From Pedobacter fastidiosus (lineage in GTDB: Bacteria > Bacteroidota > Bacteroidia > Sphingobacteriales > Sphingobacteriaceae), in contig NZ_JACRYL010000002.1 of NCBI RefSeq assembly GCF_014306625.1, forward strand, positions 292,792 to 356,791: a stretch of 64,000 nt of DNA. Direction: 5' to 3'. Both the position numbers and the translations under genes were made by a program. The notes under the pieces are model-generated. The model did no database searches. It was not told the origin of the DNA and was given only the letters and a program-made list of their open reading frames with translations. This document shows, one piece after another, positions 43,343-52,478 of this stretch. Position 1 is the first letter of the stretch. Every line of letters begins with the position of its first letter.

Positions 43343-44299
43343 ATGAAAGATAAAAAAATTAATGAACTCATAGGTAAATGTTTCACAAAAGCACAATCAT
43401 CGAAGCGTAAATGTTTCGTTGAAGGATGTAATAATAATGCAATCAATTCTCATCTTCTTCAAAAAAATGGCACACTAAGCCTTTTAGCTGAAAAACAACA
43501 TGTCTGGCAAACTAGTTACGACAAATTTCCAAAAGGAAATTACACGATAAAAGAGGTTGGAGTTAACAATTCTCTTACATTCAAAGGCTTCTGCAATCTT
43601 CATGATACTCAAATTTTTAAGTCCATTGAAAGTGGTACCATTAATTTTGACGAGTATAAAAATCTTCTATTGTTATCGTATAGAGCACTTCTCAAAGAAT
43701 ATAGAGATAAAGAAACTATGAATGATTGCTTTAGATTAATACTCAAACAAGTAAACGATTTAAAAAGTAAATCATCGTTTGAAGCAATGATAACCGCAAA
43801 CCAATATATGATGTGGGATCTGGAGTATGATATGGCGTGCATAAACGAAGATTTAAGTACAGAAAGTAGAGTCTTTCATTTTGAAGTCCTTGCCTTACCG
43901 AAACTTGAGGTATGCTGCTCTGCATGTTTCTCACTTGTATCAATAGCAGATAGCTTGAAGATAACTGAATCTGGATATATTAAAACTGAACCTATTCCCG
44001 CTGTTATATTAAACCTGATACCGGAGGCCAATGAGACAAAGCTCATTTTGGGTTACAATAAGATTAGTGAAAAATACTTGCTAGACCCAATTTCTGAATT
44101 TCGAAATCTGAGAGATGATGAACTTTTAAAAAAAGTTAGTGATTTTATTATCCGTAGCGTCGAAATTTGGATATGTTCGAACACTTTCTACCAAGAGAAA
44201 ATATATCCCAGAAAAGAAAAAATTATCACATTATTAAATCATTTTGTTTTGCAAGGGCAATTCTCAAAAGAAAAAATTGACCTCAATCTTTTTAAGTAA
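43343..44299 (+). CDS. unknown protein with Cys/His zinc-finger-like N-terminus
   Basis: A 318-residue protein. The N-terminal pattern KCFVEGCNNNAINSHLLQKN (C-x4-C and conserved SH) is followed by a TFKGFCNLHDTQIF-like motif (C-x2-H). This looks like a treble-clef or HNH-like zinc site seen in bacterial hypothetical proteins. A second Cys cluster is CCSACFSL near residue 192. No catalytic residues can be named with confidence. It is divergent from the preceding unknown gene, 101 bp apart. It is a nuclease or toxin candidate by position and motif only. Confidence 0.6.
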   Translation: MKDKKINELIGKCFTKAQSSKRKCFVEGCNNNAINSHLLQKNGTLSLLAEKQHVWQTSYDKFPKGNYTIKEVGVNNSLTFKGFCNLHDTQIFKSIESGTINFDEYKNLLLLSYRALLKEYRDKETMNDCFRLILKQVNDLKSKSSFEAMITANQYMMWDLEYDMACINEDLSTESRVFHFEVLALPKLEVCCSACFSLVSIADSLKITESGYIKTEPIPAVILNLIPEANETKLILGYNKISEKYLLDPISEFRNLRDDELLKKVSDFIIRSVEIWICSNTFYQEKIYPRKEKIITLLNHFVLQGQFSKEKIDLNLFK

Positions 44300-44566
44300 A
44301 AAAACAAGATTAGGTCAATGATCTTCACATCTTGATAAAGGGTTACGCTATAACCAAATCTTTTGAATGGTAATTATCCTTGTTGTCTCCGCTAATGTTA
44401 GTGTTGATCTTATTTATAATTTACTTCAAGCAAACGCTAATTAAAGAAGAATGAAGAATAGGGTAATAAGGAAAAGCTTTTGGAAAGACACAAAAAATTT
44501 AGATAGAACAATGGTAGTTCTCCTCTTATAACTAAAGCCAGTCAGAAAATGCTAGTAAGTAAATGA

Positions 44567-45265
44567 CTACCCTTTCGATTTTTTATTTGCAATATCGCTT
44601 ATTTTCCAAAGCCGATAATTAATATTATACAATATCTTAAATGCCCTACTTGCCTTTTCGATTAGACTTGGCCAGTCTGTAAGCTGCGCATCCCATTTAA
44701 GTATAAACTGACCAAGTTCCAAATTCTCTGGTTGCTGATAATTACTCCCGTTCATCTTTTCGGTTTGATAAAGCATAAAATTACGGATCAGTTGAAATAC
44801 GCTGCTTGTCTTGTTTTCAAAAAACGGACGTTCTTCTTTTGTCAACGACCGCATCTCCAAAAACTCAAAATCTCCTAGATACTTAAGTTCCATAAGTAGA
44901 GCATAAAAATCATCGGTCATGTAGCGCAAATTTTCTCCACAGATAATATAGCTCTCCAAATAAAATTGATCATTTTCCAGGCCCCATTGAAAAACGGTAT
45001 CCATCTTTTCAGATCGTAATAAAATATTCTGCCCATAAACGTTCATATAGCACTTAGAATTGTCCCAGCTGTCCTTAAAATTGGCGAAACTGAAAAAGTT
45101 ATTCGCAATCGACATCAAAAACTCATTGGATTGATAGAAGATCCTTTCAAGCTCTTTTTCTTCTTTATCTAGAATGTTATACCTCGCATCGAGATGTTCA
45201 TCTATCATTTTATCCCACTCAGGAAAATGTTTTGCACTAGAGGCTATTAATTTAGCAATATCCAT
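44567..45265 (-). CDS. hypothetical protein of the element
   Basis: A 232-residue soluble protein beginning MDIAKLIASSAKHFPEWDKM, mostly helical with many acidic and aromatic residues. It has no signal peptide, membrane segment or motif I recognise. It stands alone, with 267-276 bp on both sides, which is common for ICE accessory genes. Confidence 0.55.
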   Translation of the reverse strand: MDIAKLIASSAKHFPEWDKMIDEHLDARYNILDKEEKELERIFYQSNEFLMSIANNFFSFANFKDSWDNSKCYMNVYGQNILLRSEKMDTVFQWGLENDQFYLESYIICGENLRYMTDDFYALLMELKYLGDFEFLEMRSLTKEERPFFENKTSSVFQLIRNFMLYQTEKMNGSNYQQPENLELGQFILKWDAQLTDWPSLIEKASRAFKILYNINYRLWKISDIANKKSKG

Positions 45266-45485
45266 GTTTTTAAATGATTTAGATTGTTAAAAAGAAATGT
45301 TACAAGATACGTCTTAAGAACACAAATTCTCAAGCAAAAGCTTATACTTCAGTAAAGTTCAATTATTGACATCTCTAAATGATAAACGAATTGCCTTTTA
45401 ATCAAGAATAAAAATTAACAGATATACAGCCTTATAATTATAAACGATCACTTTAAAAAACATTCAAAGCACTTAAGGCGCCGAC

Positions 45486-45528
45486 AAAAAAATGCCCTCT
45501 CCATTTATTAATGAAGTGGACATTTTTT
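45486..45528 (-). terminator. terminator after the DUF932 gene
   Basis: An imperfect hairpin (ATGTCCACTTCATTA pairing with TAAATGGAGAGGGCAT on the minus strand) is followed by seven T residues, 14 bp past the DUF932 stop. Confidence 0.6.
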
Positions 45529-45541
45529 TTATTACTACAGC

Positions 45542-46597
45542 TTAATTTAAGGCTTCCACGCCACTTTTAGCGAAGCTATTACATAAATCGAATGCGGTTT
45601 GACTTCTTTGTAAACCAGTCCCATACATGATGGATTTAAATTTACTTTCATCGTCCTTATAATTTCTTACATTCTGAAAATAACCTGTAACCGCATTGTA
45701 TGCACCAAATACTGTTCCTTTGGTACTAACTTCCTGCTGGGTCGGACTTGTTAACGCATATTCTAAAACATTGTTTACTATATTGTTATATGCACTTGAA
45801 AACTCATCCTGTTTATTAGATTTAAGATTTTTTAATGTCGCTTTATTTGGAGCCATTGCCAACTGAACCAATCTTTTAACCTGCCTATCCGTAATCCTTA
45901 CTTTAGACCAATGGTTAAAAACGTCTTCTAATTCGTTAGCCAATTGATTAGTAATTCCTAAAATTTGGTGCGCCTGTTTTAACCTTTCCTGTGCGCTAGC
46001 GGTATGGCGTATCTTAATGGAATTGGTATGGTTTTTTAATGCAGCATTTAAGGTATTTTGGCAACAAACTCTGACTGGTGTAAATGATGCGGTTATACTA
46101 CCAAATCCATCGTGGGAAGAAGTAAGAAACAAATATTTTTCAATGCAATCTGTCCTACCTACACGGATATAATCGGGCAGTTTTGCAGTAATAAAAATAC
46201 GCTCGCCTTTACCCAAAGCCCCAGCAGTTTCATATAAAACCCCATCCTTTCCGCCAACTATATTATCAAAAAAGGCAAATGCGTCTACGTTTTGTACAAT
46301 ATTATAATCCTTACCGACAACGCCTAAAACTTCGTTAGTATCGGTTCTTACATTTGCATAAAAATTATCTACTTCGATATCAGGAATACTATTTGGCAAT
46401 CCTTGTTGGTCGAGGTATTCAGAAAAAGTAATCAAGCTTCTCTTTGCTACTAGATAATCTAGTCCTGCATGTTTTATAGCTTCTGCACTTGTTGGGTAAT
46501 CGGTAATGATTTGTCCCAATCCATGCCAGGCTTTTTCTTTTACCGAAAAAAAACTATGTTTTTCAGTCTTGCTATTATAATTCAGGTTGTGTGCCAT
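45542..46597 (-). CDS. DUF932 phage/plasmid-type protein
   Basis: A 351-residue protein of the DUF932 / TIGR03299 family, conserved in phages, plasmids and Bacteroidota ICEs. The family start is AHNLNYNSKTEKHSFFSVKE then KAWHGLG. Later segments are GRIF-like KGERIFITAKLPDYIRVG, FLTSSHDGFGSITASFTPVR, VCCQNTLNAAL and RHTASAQERLKQA. The biochemical role is unknown. It overlaps the end of the small gene upstream by 23 bp, indicating coupled translation. Confidence 0.88.
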   Translation of the reverse strand: MAHNLNYNSKTEKHSFFSVKEKAWHGLGQIITDYPTSAEAIKHAGLDYLVAKRSLITFSEYLDQQGLPNSIPDIEVDNFYANVRTDTNEVLGVVGKDYNIVQNVDAFAFFDNIVGGKDGVLYETAGALGKGERIFITAKLPDYIRVGRTDCIEKYLFLTSSHDGFGSITASFTPVRVCCQNTLNAALKNHTNSIKIRHTASAQERLKQAHQILGITNQLANELEDVFNHWSKVRITDRQVKRLVQLAMAPNKATLKNLKSNKQDEFSSAYNNIVNNVLEYALTSPTQQEVSTKGTVFGAYNAVTGYFQNVRNYKDDESKFKSIMYGTGLQRSQTAFDLCNSFAKSGVEALN

Positions 46598-46781
46598 GGT
46601 TGATATTTTTAATGTTCCTCACTCGTGAAACTAAAATTTCAGTTTCTAAAATATTGATGTTAGCAGTATCGCTTAATGTTAACTTTGATTGGGTTTCTAT
46701 CTCATGTACAATATCTCCCAAATTCGTATGGTCGGCATGGACTGCCACCCGAGCCATAATAAATATAGTTTCGTATCTCAT
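46575..46781 (-). CDS. small conserved ICE protein
   Basis: About 68 residues from MRYETIFIMARVAVHADHTN to NINHGTQPEL. The frame is open upstream to 46823, but that part covers a hairpin and is not protein-like, so the internal ATG is preferred. It overlaps DUF932, so it is probably co-translated. Function is unknown. Confidence 0.6.
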   Translation of the reverse strand: MRYETIFIMARVAVHADHTNLGDIVHEIETQSKLTLSDTANINILETEILVSRVRNIKNINHGTQPEL

Positions 46782-46810
46782 TTTTTTTAAAAGATTAGAT
46801 GAATAAATAA

Positions 46811-46837
46811 ACGCCCTCTGCAAAATGCAAAGGGCGT
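46811..46837 (-). terminator. hairpin between two ICE genes
   Basis: ACGCCCTCTGCA and TGCAAAGGGCGT pair with one mismatch around an AAA loop. T-rich sequence follows on the minus strand. It probably ends transcription of the gene at 46846-47394. Confidence 0.65.
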
Positions 46838-46845
46838 AATTTGGT

Positions 46846-47394
46846 TTAGGCAGGAATAAAAATCTCTCCCTCGATTTCAGCTAATTTAGCAACACATAAA
46901 GCATTTACCCTGCTTGCTACCTCACGAATGATGAAAGGGTTTTTAGTGGTAAACTCTCTACCCTTATCATCTTCAATGGTAAGGGTACAGCCTTGAAAAA
47001 AGTTGGTATCTGTTTCGTCCGCATCATCTTTTTGTGCTACTTCAAAGGCTTCTAATGTGTTTATTGTTTCCAATAATTTACCTCTCTGATTGATACGGCG
47101 GTTTAAGTCTAACGCCAACTTGATGGTTTTTTCTAAATTAAGGGCAGGTTTTTCTTCTTTCAACTGTTCCTTGATTTCAATCTTGGTAGGTTCAACTTTT
47201 GGTTGCTCTACTGCTGGCGTTCCTGCTTCGGGTTTTACCTGTTCCACATTTTTTAAATCGATTGATTTGGCGATGTCCTTAACCTCTTCGGCTTTTGTCT
47301 ATACCTTATTTGCTGTACCATTGTTTACAGGTTGAATAATTTTAACTTCTGATTTTCCATTTACGGCTGAACCGTTTAATTGTGCAGTTTTCAT
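46846..47394 (-). pseudogene. conserved ICE protein interrupted by an in-frame amber codon
   Basis: One reading frame runs from ATG 47394 (MKTAQLNGSAVNGKSEVK) to the stop at 46846, interrupted by a single TAG at 47299-47301 after NNGTANKV. Right after it the same frame continues TKAEEVKDIAKSIDLKNVEQ and then the conserved body: LNLEKTIKLALDLNRRINQR, LLETINTLEAFEVAQKDDAD, FQGCTLTIEDDKGREFTTKN and NALCVAKLAEIEGEIFIP. This is a common Bacteroidota ICE gene of unknown role. A GTG at 47247 could restart translation of the core. The choice is nonsense mutation, readthrough or sequencing error. Confidence 0.72.
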
Positions 47395-47942
47395 AACTTT
47401 TGATTTTAAATTTTTATTGATAATGATTTGAATAATTTCCCCTATTGGGGCAGTCCTGTTTAGGCGGTCGCTTTTTGCTTTACCGCTTTGGGTGGGTGGG
47501 CTTCTGTCTTTTGTTGCTATCATGGGGCTATCTTTTTTATAAATCCAGTCGGCAGAGCCTCCTGGCTTTTTGTTAAACCACCGCTCCTGACACAAGCCCT
47601 TTGTAAGGCAAGGCTTTGCGAAAAAAAATACGCTCCGAGCGCAGCGAGTGAGGAAGATTTTTTTTCAGCAAACCCGTAGGGCTTGGCCTTGACGTCAAAG
47701 GGCTTGTTCAGAAATTTTGCAACAAAAAGCCTAGGTGGAATTTTTACCCTGATCTTTCCGAAAGTTTATGGAAGATGATGCTGATATGATGTATTAGAAA
47801 GCGCAACGTTGGCGAGGCACGAAGCCATTGTTGCATAAATGCGGAAATCGGCTGAAGCGAGGTACGAGCAAAGCGGTTTTACCGCTGACTTATCATTCAG
47901 CTAAAATTAAAAAAGAACTAAACCTGTAAAAAAAAGGCAAAA
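47395..47942. other. structured non-coding region of the element
   Basis: Nearly 550 bp without a convincing gene. It contains a long imperfect inverted repeat (ends ACAAGCCCTTTG at 47592-47603 and CAAAGGGCTTGT at 47696-47707, with inner arms AAGGCAAGG and GGCCTTGA). It also contains a GC-rich self-complementary core (GCTCCGAGCGCAGCGAGTGA) and, near 47812-47880, sequences like REP (GCGAGGCACGAAGC and GCGAGGTACGAGC). It could be a transfer origin, a long leader or a regulatory RNA. Confidence 0.5.
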
Positions 47943-47943
47943 A

Positions 47944-47973
47944 AAATGCCTGACCGTTTCCAGTCAGGCATTT
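47944..47973 (-). terminator. terminator of the ICE histone-like gene
   Basis: AAATGCCTGAC (47944-47954) and GTCAGGCATTT (47963-47973) form a perfect 11-bp stem. On the minus strand eight T residues follow. It lies 20 bp past the stop codon. Confidence 0.88.
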
Positions 47974-47992
47974 ACCAAAACAGCTATGCTGT

Positions 47993-48169
47993 TTATTTTT
48001 CGTTCTTTTTGGCAGTAACTTCGTTACGGATATCCTGCGCCAAAGTTTTTGTCTGCTGTAACGCATTTCTTAACCTTGTTCCAGCTGCTTTGTTATTCTT
48101 TTCAAAAAATGCAGTGGCATCTGCTTCTGCTGATGCAATCAGCGCCTTTAACTCTGTGAATTTTTCCAT
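47993..48169 (-). CDS. ICE-borne histone H1-like (Hc1-type) protein
   Basis: A 58-residue basic protein starting MEKFTELKALIASAEADATA, with TRLRNALQQTKTLAQDIRNE and ending VTAKKNEK. It is clearly paralogous to the chromosomal protein at 11477-11656: same length, MEKF start, AAGTR(V/L)R turn, LAQ(E/D)IR(A/N)EVT helix and KKN tail. It probably binds DNA. It may shape or silence the element or compete with the host copy. It has its own terminator. Confidence 0.82.
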   Translation of the reverse strand: MEKFTELKALIASAEADATAFFEKNNKAAGTRLRNALQQTKTLAQDIRNEVTAKKNEK

Positions 48170-48268
48170 GCTATTTTAAATTAAATTTTTAAGGTTTTGA
48201 ATTGCCTTTCAACAATTCCTTTATTTACATTTATTAAATCTACAAGTACAAAAAACTAGGATATTAAA

Positions 48269-49255
48269 TTATCTCCTCACGCCTTGGCTCTCGCTCATTT
48301 CTTTTTCTTGAACTTTAGTGTTTTCCTGCTTACTTGAAAGTGCAGTCTCTTTCAAAAACTGTTCCCTTTTTTCTGGTTTACCGTTCTCTGCGTACATATT
48401 CAACTGGCTGTAACGCGGTACGGCTTCCAAAAACACCTTCACCACCTGCCCTTCTTTTTCAACTGTTACAAGTGGTCTGTTGCCATTACGCAATGATGCT
48501 TCAAGCAGCACTCTTTTAGCAGGATCTTCCAACTCTTTGATATTGAACTTATCTAATACTTTATTGATATCGAAACCATAGGACGGATCATGGTACTGGT
48601 TGATACTATAATTCTGAAAACGGTCTTTACCCTTATCAAAATCCAATTTAATCCATGCTTTATAAGTCTCCCCACCCATATTCATCATGTCATCACGATA
48701 GACAGAACGGCCTTGTATCAAATTGGCGGCTTGTTCAGCTGTAAAGCCTTTACCACGCTCCAGCCAAATGGTCTGGGTTGCAGGGCTTGCATAATAGGTA
48801 CGGTTGAACTCCTTTGCTACATAATTTACCTTACCATTTTCCATGCTAGCTACCATTACTTTATTGGCCGCATCCTTCCCTACCGCAAGTTCACTATTAC
48901 CTTTCTGCTCCTTAAAGAAAGCAAGTGCATCGCTCACATTTTCATGTTTCTTAACGATATTCTTTCCTTCTTCATTTTTGGTAATGACCATATACTGCTG
49001 ACCTTCCTCCAATGGTTTACCTTGGTTATGGCTAACAGTAAACTTGTTGAAGTAATAGAAATCAGATTGTCCGGATTGCTTAAAATGAAGTGCAAGATCA
49101 ACCTGTCCCTTTGTGGCGGCAATACTGTCGTTGAGCGTAAACTCGGGAACATCTTTTCTCATGTTGTCTTCCATTTTCTCAATGAGCTTATCCTTAAAGC
49201 CCAGATTTTTCATCTCTTCTTTGAGATTTTCCAAATTGTTTAGATTCATAATCAA
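48269..49255 (-). CDS. conserved ICE protein, DUF3945/DUF4099-like
   Basis: A 328-residue soluble protein starting MIMNLNNLENLKEEMKNLGF, with EFTLNDSIAATKGQVDLALH, FTVSHNQGKPLEEGQQYMVI and FTAEQAANLIQGRSVYRDDM. These match the pattern of DUF3945/DUF4099 proteins that accompany Bacteroidota conjugative elements, often encoded near the topoisomerase or transfer genes. The C-terminus is charged. The role is unknown. It follows TraM on the same strand, where TraN would be expected. Confidence 0.65.
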   Translation of the reverse strand: MIMNLNNLENLKEEMKNLGFKDKLIEKMEDNMRKDVPEFTLNDSIAATKGQVDLALHFKQSGQSDFYYFNKFTVSHNQGKPLEEGQQYMVITKNEEGKNIVKKHENVSDALAFFKEQKGNSELAVGKDAANKVMVASMENGKVNYVAKEFNRTYYASPATQTIWLERGKGFTAEQAANLIQGRSVYRDDMMNMGGETYKAWIKLDFDKGKDRFQNYSINQYHDPSYGFDINKVLDKFNIKELEDPAKRVLLEASLRNGNRPLVTVEKEGQVVKVFLEAVPRYSQLNMYAENGKPEKREQFLKETALSSKQENTKVQEKEMSESQGVRR

Positions 49256-49321
49256 TTGGTTATTGGGATTTTCTGAAATTGTCTTGTTCAGGTTTATCCC
49301 AGTTTAAAATTTATTAAATGT

Positions 49322-50368
49322 TTATTTTTTGTTGATACGGATTAGTATCGGATAATCAGCTTTGAGCTTGACCCTTACTTTCTTCAGTTTTTTGCTGAAA
49401 AGGGATTTTGCGGCATCAATCCCAGCTCCAGCGGCCTGTACACCTATGGACTGATCCATTGAAAGGAACTGCATGCTCCGGATAGCATCATCTGCACCAC
49501 CATTAACTGCTCCTGTCAATTCAGCTTCCGGTGCAGGAATACCAGGCATTCCATCCAGACTATACACTGTCAAATCAACGGGGACAATAGAGGTTCCCAG
49601 CCTGATATTTTTAATCTGTAGCAATAATCGCTGATTGGTAATGTTGCAGGTTCCAAACAAGAAATGTCCTTTTGGAATTAACTGACCATTCAGCCGAACG
49701 CTGTCACTCAATCGTAACTTAACCGTTGCTCCCTGAACCACCTTTTGATTTTCTACAATCGCTGCTGGCACAGCTCTGAACTGGCTGTCTCTAACCGAGT
49801 TCAGCTGTTCTTTTGAACGAGCGATTTCCGGGTTCTGAATTGCAATAATCTTATCCATCATCCCGCTCAATTGTGCCATTTCGGGGTCTTCTTCTTTTCC
49901 AGACTGCATGGTTTTCATCAAAGCTTCCAACCTGTCCACATCATTTTTGATTGATGTTTCTTGTCTGCTTTTTGATTGAGGATTTGAACGTGGTTCTTCT
50001 GGTCGGTTAATCTCTTTGTTCAAAGCTTCCAGCTTCTGATTAATGGCGTCAGTCCTTATATCCTGCTCGTCCCCATTTCTTGATAAACGGGCATTAATCC
50101 TATTCAGGCTACTATCCCCTCCAATTTCCTTAATGTAAGAGCTGTCCGTATCAGACTGCTTATAAAAACCCATTTTATCAGTTGGCTCTTCCTTTTTGAA
50201 AGCTGCATCTGGCAGGTCGGCATTGATTTCCCGATGACCTTTTTGAAGATTTGCATCTTGACCTTTACCCCCGCCCATCGCATAAAATCCCAGTGCCAAA
50301 AATGGGATGATGAGTAACGGAATGACGAGTAGCTGTTTCCGCTTGTCCTTTTTGTTGATTGTTTCCAT
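49322..50368 (-). CDS. traM: conjugative transposon protein TraM
   Basis: A 348-residue protein of the Bacteroidota TraM family, considered the VirB10-like part of the secretion channel. One N-terminal membrane helix (LLVIPLLIIPFLALGFYAMG, about residues 13-32) is followed by a charged, coiled linker (about 60-180) and a C-terminal beta domain (AAIVENQKVVQGATVKLRLS, LIPKGHFLFGTCNITNQRLL, KKVRVKLKADYPILIRINKK). The order and length match CTnDOT TraM. Confidence 0.9.
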   Translation of the reverse strand: METINKKDKRKQLLVIPLLIIPFLALGFYAMGGGKGQDANLQKGHREINADLPDAAFKKEEPTDKMGFYKQSDTDSSYIKEIGGDSSLNRINARLSRNGDEQDIRTDAINQKLEALNKEINRPEEPRSNPQSKSRQETSIKNDVDRLEALMKTMQSGKEEDPEMAQLSGMMDKIIAIQNPEIARSKEQLNSVRDSQFRAVPAAIVENQKVVQGATVKLRLSDSVRLNGQLIPKGHFLFGTCNITNQRLLLQIKNIRLGTSIVPVDLTVYSLDGMPGIPAPEAELTGAVNGGADDAIRSMQFLSMDQSIGVQAAGAGIDAAKSLFSKKLKKVRVKLKADYPILIRINKK

Positions 50369-50406
50369 AATCTTATTTTTAAATGATTTTTATGTATTTG
50401 ATTAAA

Positions 50407-50622
50407 TCAGCCTAGCGCCCTAATGAGCAGAAATGTACAATAGCACCCAAAAGCCGTACAAAAAATTATCAGAATAGCCATCCATAACTTGCCAGAAATG
50501 TTCTTGGTTTTCCTGTTCAGATAATTGGCTAATATCCTTTGCCTATCGATAATCTTTTGGGCAATTTTCTCGGCAATCGCATCGCCACCAATTGATGTAC
50601 TGTTTTTCCTAAAGAGTTTCAT
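50407..50622 (-). CDS. small membrane protein, TraL position
   Basis: A 71-residue protein with a basic N-terminal helix and one C-terminal membrane helix (LWMAILIIFCTAFGCYCTFL). Bacteroidota transfer operons carry a short TraL-like membrane protein between TraK and TraM, which is where this lies. It ends 38 bp before traM and starts 4 bp after traK. The call rests on position and topology. Confidence 0.65.
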   Translation of the reverse strand: MKLFRKNSTSIGGDAIAEKIAQKIIDRQRILANYLNRKTKNISGKLWMAILIIFCTAFGCYCTFLLIRALG

Positions 50623-50626
50623 ACGT

Positions 50627-51241
50627 TTAGGGCTTTAACGGTAAGTCGCTATTCTCCAAAGTTTCCCAGCGCTGGATCAAAAAACCATGAGGATTATTAT
50701 CACTGCGTCCGACATTTCTCAAATACCCCTGGGTAACCAGTTTTCTGTTTACTGTAGCACTCGAACGGATAAGCTGTTGGGTAGCATAACAGCGGAAATA
50801 ATAGGGATACTGCTCAATATCAAGATGAACACTATCAATTGTTATTTCCTGTGAGATATTGGCCGAAATCAGGTTGCTATAGAAACCTTGTTCCTTCAGA
50901 TTATCGTAACTTTTCTTTGCGCTTTGGTCTGATAGTTCCAGAGCTTTGCTAATGTTGCGCTGGATAACCTTTTCATCAGGATCAAGGGTAAAAAAGTAGT
51001 GGTGGAACATTTTTACGTGATCCCTGATCTCTACTGGCAGGTTGCTTTTTCGTTCGGTACTAAAAGCTTCTATGGCTTTTCCGTTGGCAAGGATGTAAAC
51101 TTTTGCCTGTGCTTTACCGACCATTTCATAGCTCTTGTAAATGGCAAATCCTGAAATGGTAATGCAGGCAATGATCAGAAAAAGACTGAACCTTTTGACG
51201 TGCTTGAATGCGGTATCTATATTTCTTAGTTGACTGAACAT
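50627..51241 (-). CDS. traK: conjugative transposon protein TraK
   Basis: A 204-residue TraK-family protein with the characteristic start NIDTAFKHVKRFSLFLIIAC (one membrane helix, about residues 17-36). The periplasmic domain contains GHVKMFH-like EIRDHVKMFHHYFFTLDPDE and YPYYFRCYATQQLIRSS. It is thought to be the VirB8-like scaffold of the channel. It sits in the fixed traJ-K-L-M order. Confidence 0.9.
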   Translation of the reverse strand: MFSQLRNIDTAFKHVKRFSLFLIIACITISGFAIYKSYEMVGKAQAKVYILANGKAIEAFSTERKSNLPVEIRDHVKMFHHYFFTLDPDEKVIQRNISKALELSDQSAKKSYDNLKEQGFYSNLISANISQEITIDSVHLDIEQYPYYFRCYATQQLIRSSATVNRKLVTQGYLRNVGRSDNNPHGFLIQRWETLENSDLPLKP

Positions 51242-51272
51242 GGGTAAATAGATTAGGTGTTACTATTAATGA

Positions 51273-52475
51273 TTATGATTTTCCTTCCTTACCACTCAGC
51301 TTATCGTGTTGATGCTGTCCAGGCGTTTGATCTGGCAGATAATCGCCATTACTGGAAGCAGCATAACCCTGTTGCATATTACGGTAAGCATTGCCCATCA
51401 TATCTGCAGCCATTCCAGCTCCAGATGATGCGGTTTTCATTCCCGTACTGTTGGTACTACTAATGATGGCATTTACCTTTTGTAGGATAGCATTTCCACC
51501 ACCTGCATGGACGACGTAGTTTGCCACATTGGGTACAGAAAAATAGCCTATGATGCCGATCAGCAAAAAAATGAGGTAAGCGGTATCTGTTCCACTGAAA
51601 AATGTATCGCCCTGTTGTTCAATCTGAGATAGGTCTAGTTTTAGCATGTTTTCCTGTATTTTTCCCAAGATGCTCCCGAATATATTGGCAATAGGAAGCC
51701 AAAGGAAGATGTTCACGTACCTTGCCAGCCAGACCGTTAAGGTATTCTGAAAACCATCGAAAACTGCAAAACCAAAAACCAGCGGACCCAAAATGGCCAG
51801 AACAATTAGAAAAAACGTTCTTACCGTATTGATGCAAAGCGAAGCCGCCGCATAAAGCACCTCAAAAACTTCCTTCATCCATTGCTTGATGGAATTACGG
51901 AAATTATAGGACTGCTTCTCCATAAAAAATTGGATATCATGACCTAAACCATCTAATATGCCTTCATTACCTTGTTCTGGAAAAGTATATTTCAACCATT
52001 TTTCACGGTCTCCACTCCCATTTTCTCCAACGTACATTTGCCAATGCTTGCTTTTTTTAATGGCCGCTTCCTTGGCTTTAAGCAGGCGTTCGATGGTCTT
52101 GTTGCTATCGCTTACCATTTTTCCCGTTGCTGAAACAGTTGGCTGTAATACTCCGTTCATTAGTGAAATGACCAAGGGAAACATCATAATTGCCATTCCC
52201 AATGCAAAAGGCCTGAGCAAAGGATAAAAATCTATGGGTTCGGCACTGGCAATCTGGCGCCATACACGACTGGCAATATACCATAGCGCACCAAATCCCG
52301 CTATCCCCCTGCCCACATCAATGAGCCGACTGCACAGTGGCAACATCTCGCTGTACACCCTGTCAAGAACAGGTTGCATTCCGCCCAGTGTTTCCGATAT
52401 GCCCTGTGCGTATGAGCCCAACGGCGAGAGCAGGGCAAATGCCCCAATGCATAAAATAATTACTTTTTTCATCAT
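51273..52475 (-). CDS. traJ: conjugative transposon protein TraJ
   Basis: A 400-residue polytopic membrane protein, the likely VirB6-like inner-membrane channel component. A signal or first helix (MKKVIILCIGAFALLSPLGS) is followed by GRGIAGFGALWYIASRVWRQ and LRPFALGMAIMMFPLVISL. Further helices are NTVRTFFLIVLAILGPLVFG and AYLIFLLIGIIGYFSVPNVA. A Gly/Ser-rich tail ends in KEGKS. Family order and length agree with TraJ. Confidence 0.92.
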   Translation of the reverse strand: MMKKVIILCIGAFALLSPLGSYAQGISETLGGMQPVLDRVYSEMLPLCSRLIDVGRGIAGFGALWYIASRVWRQIASAEPIDFYPLLRPFALGMAIMMFPLVISLMNGVLQPTVSATGKMVSDSNKTIERLLKAKEAAIKKSKHWQMYVGENGSGDREKWLKYTFPEQGNEGILDGLGHDIQFFMEKQSYNFRNSIKQWMKEVFEVLYAAASLCINTVRTFFLIVLAILGPLVFGFAVFDGFQNTLTVWLARYVNIFLWLPIANIFGSILGKIQENMLKLDLSQIEQQGDTFFSGTDTAYLIFLLIGIIGYFSVPNVANYVVHAGGGNAILQKVNAIISSTNSTGMKTASSGAGMAADMMGNAYRNMQQGYAASSNGDYLPDQTPGQHQHDKLSGKEGKS

Positions 52476-52478
52476 AGC

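Noticed and set aside
47488..47679. Plus-strand ORF in the ICE non-coding region
   Set aside because: The translation is not protein-like, it crosses the large inverted repeat, and it has no convincing start context.
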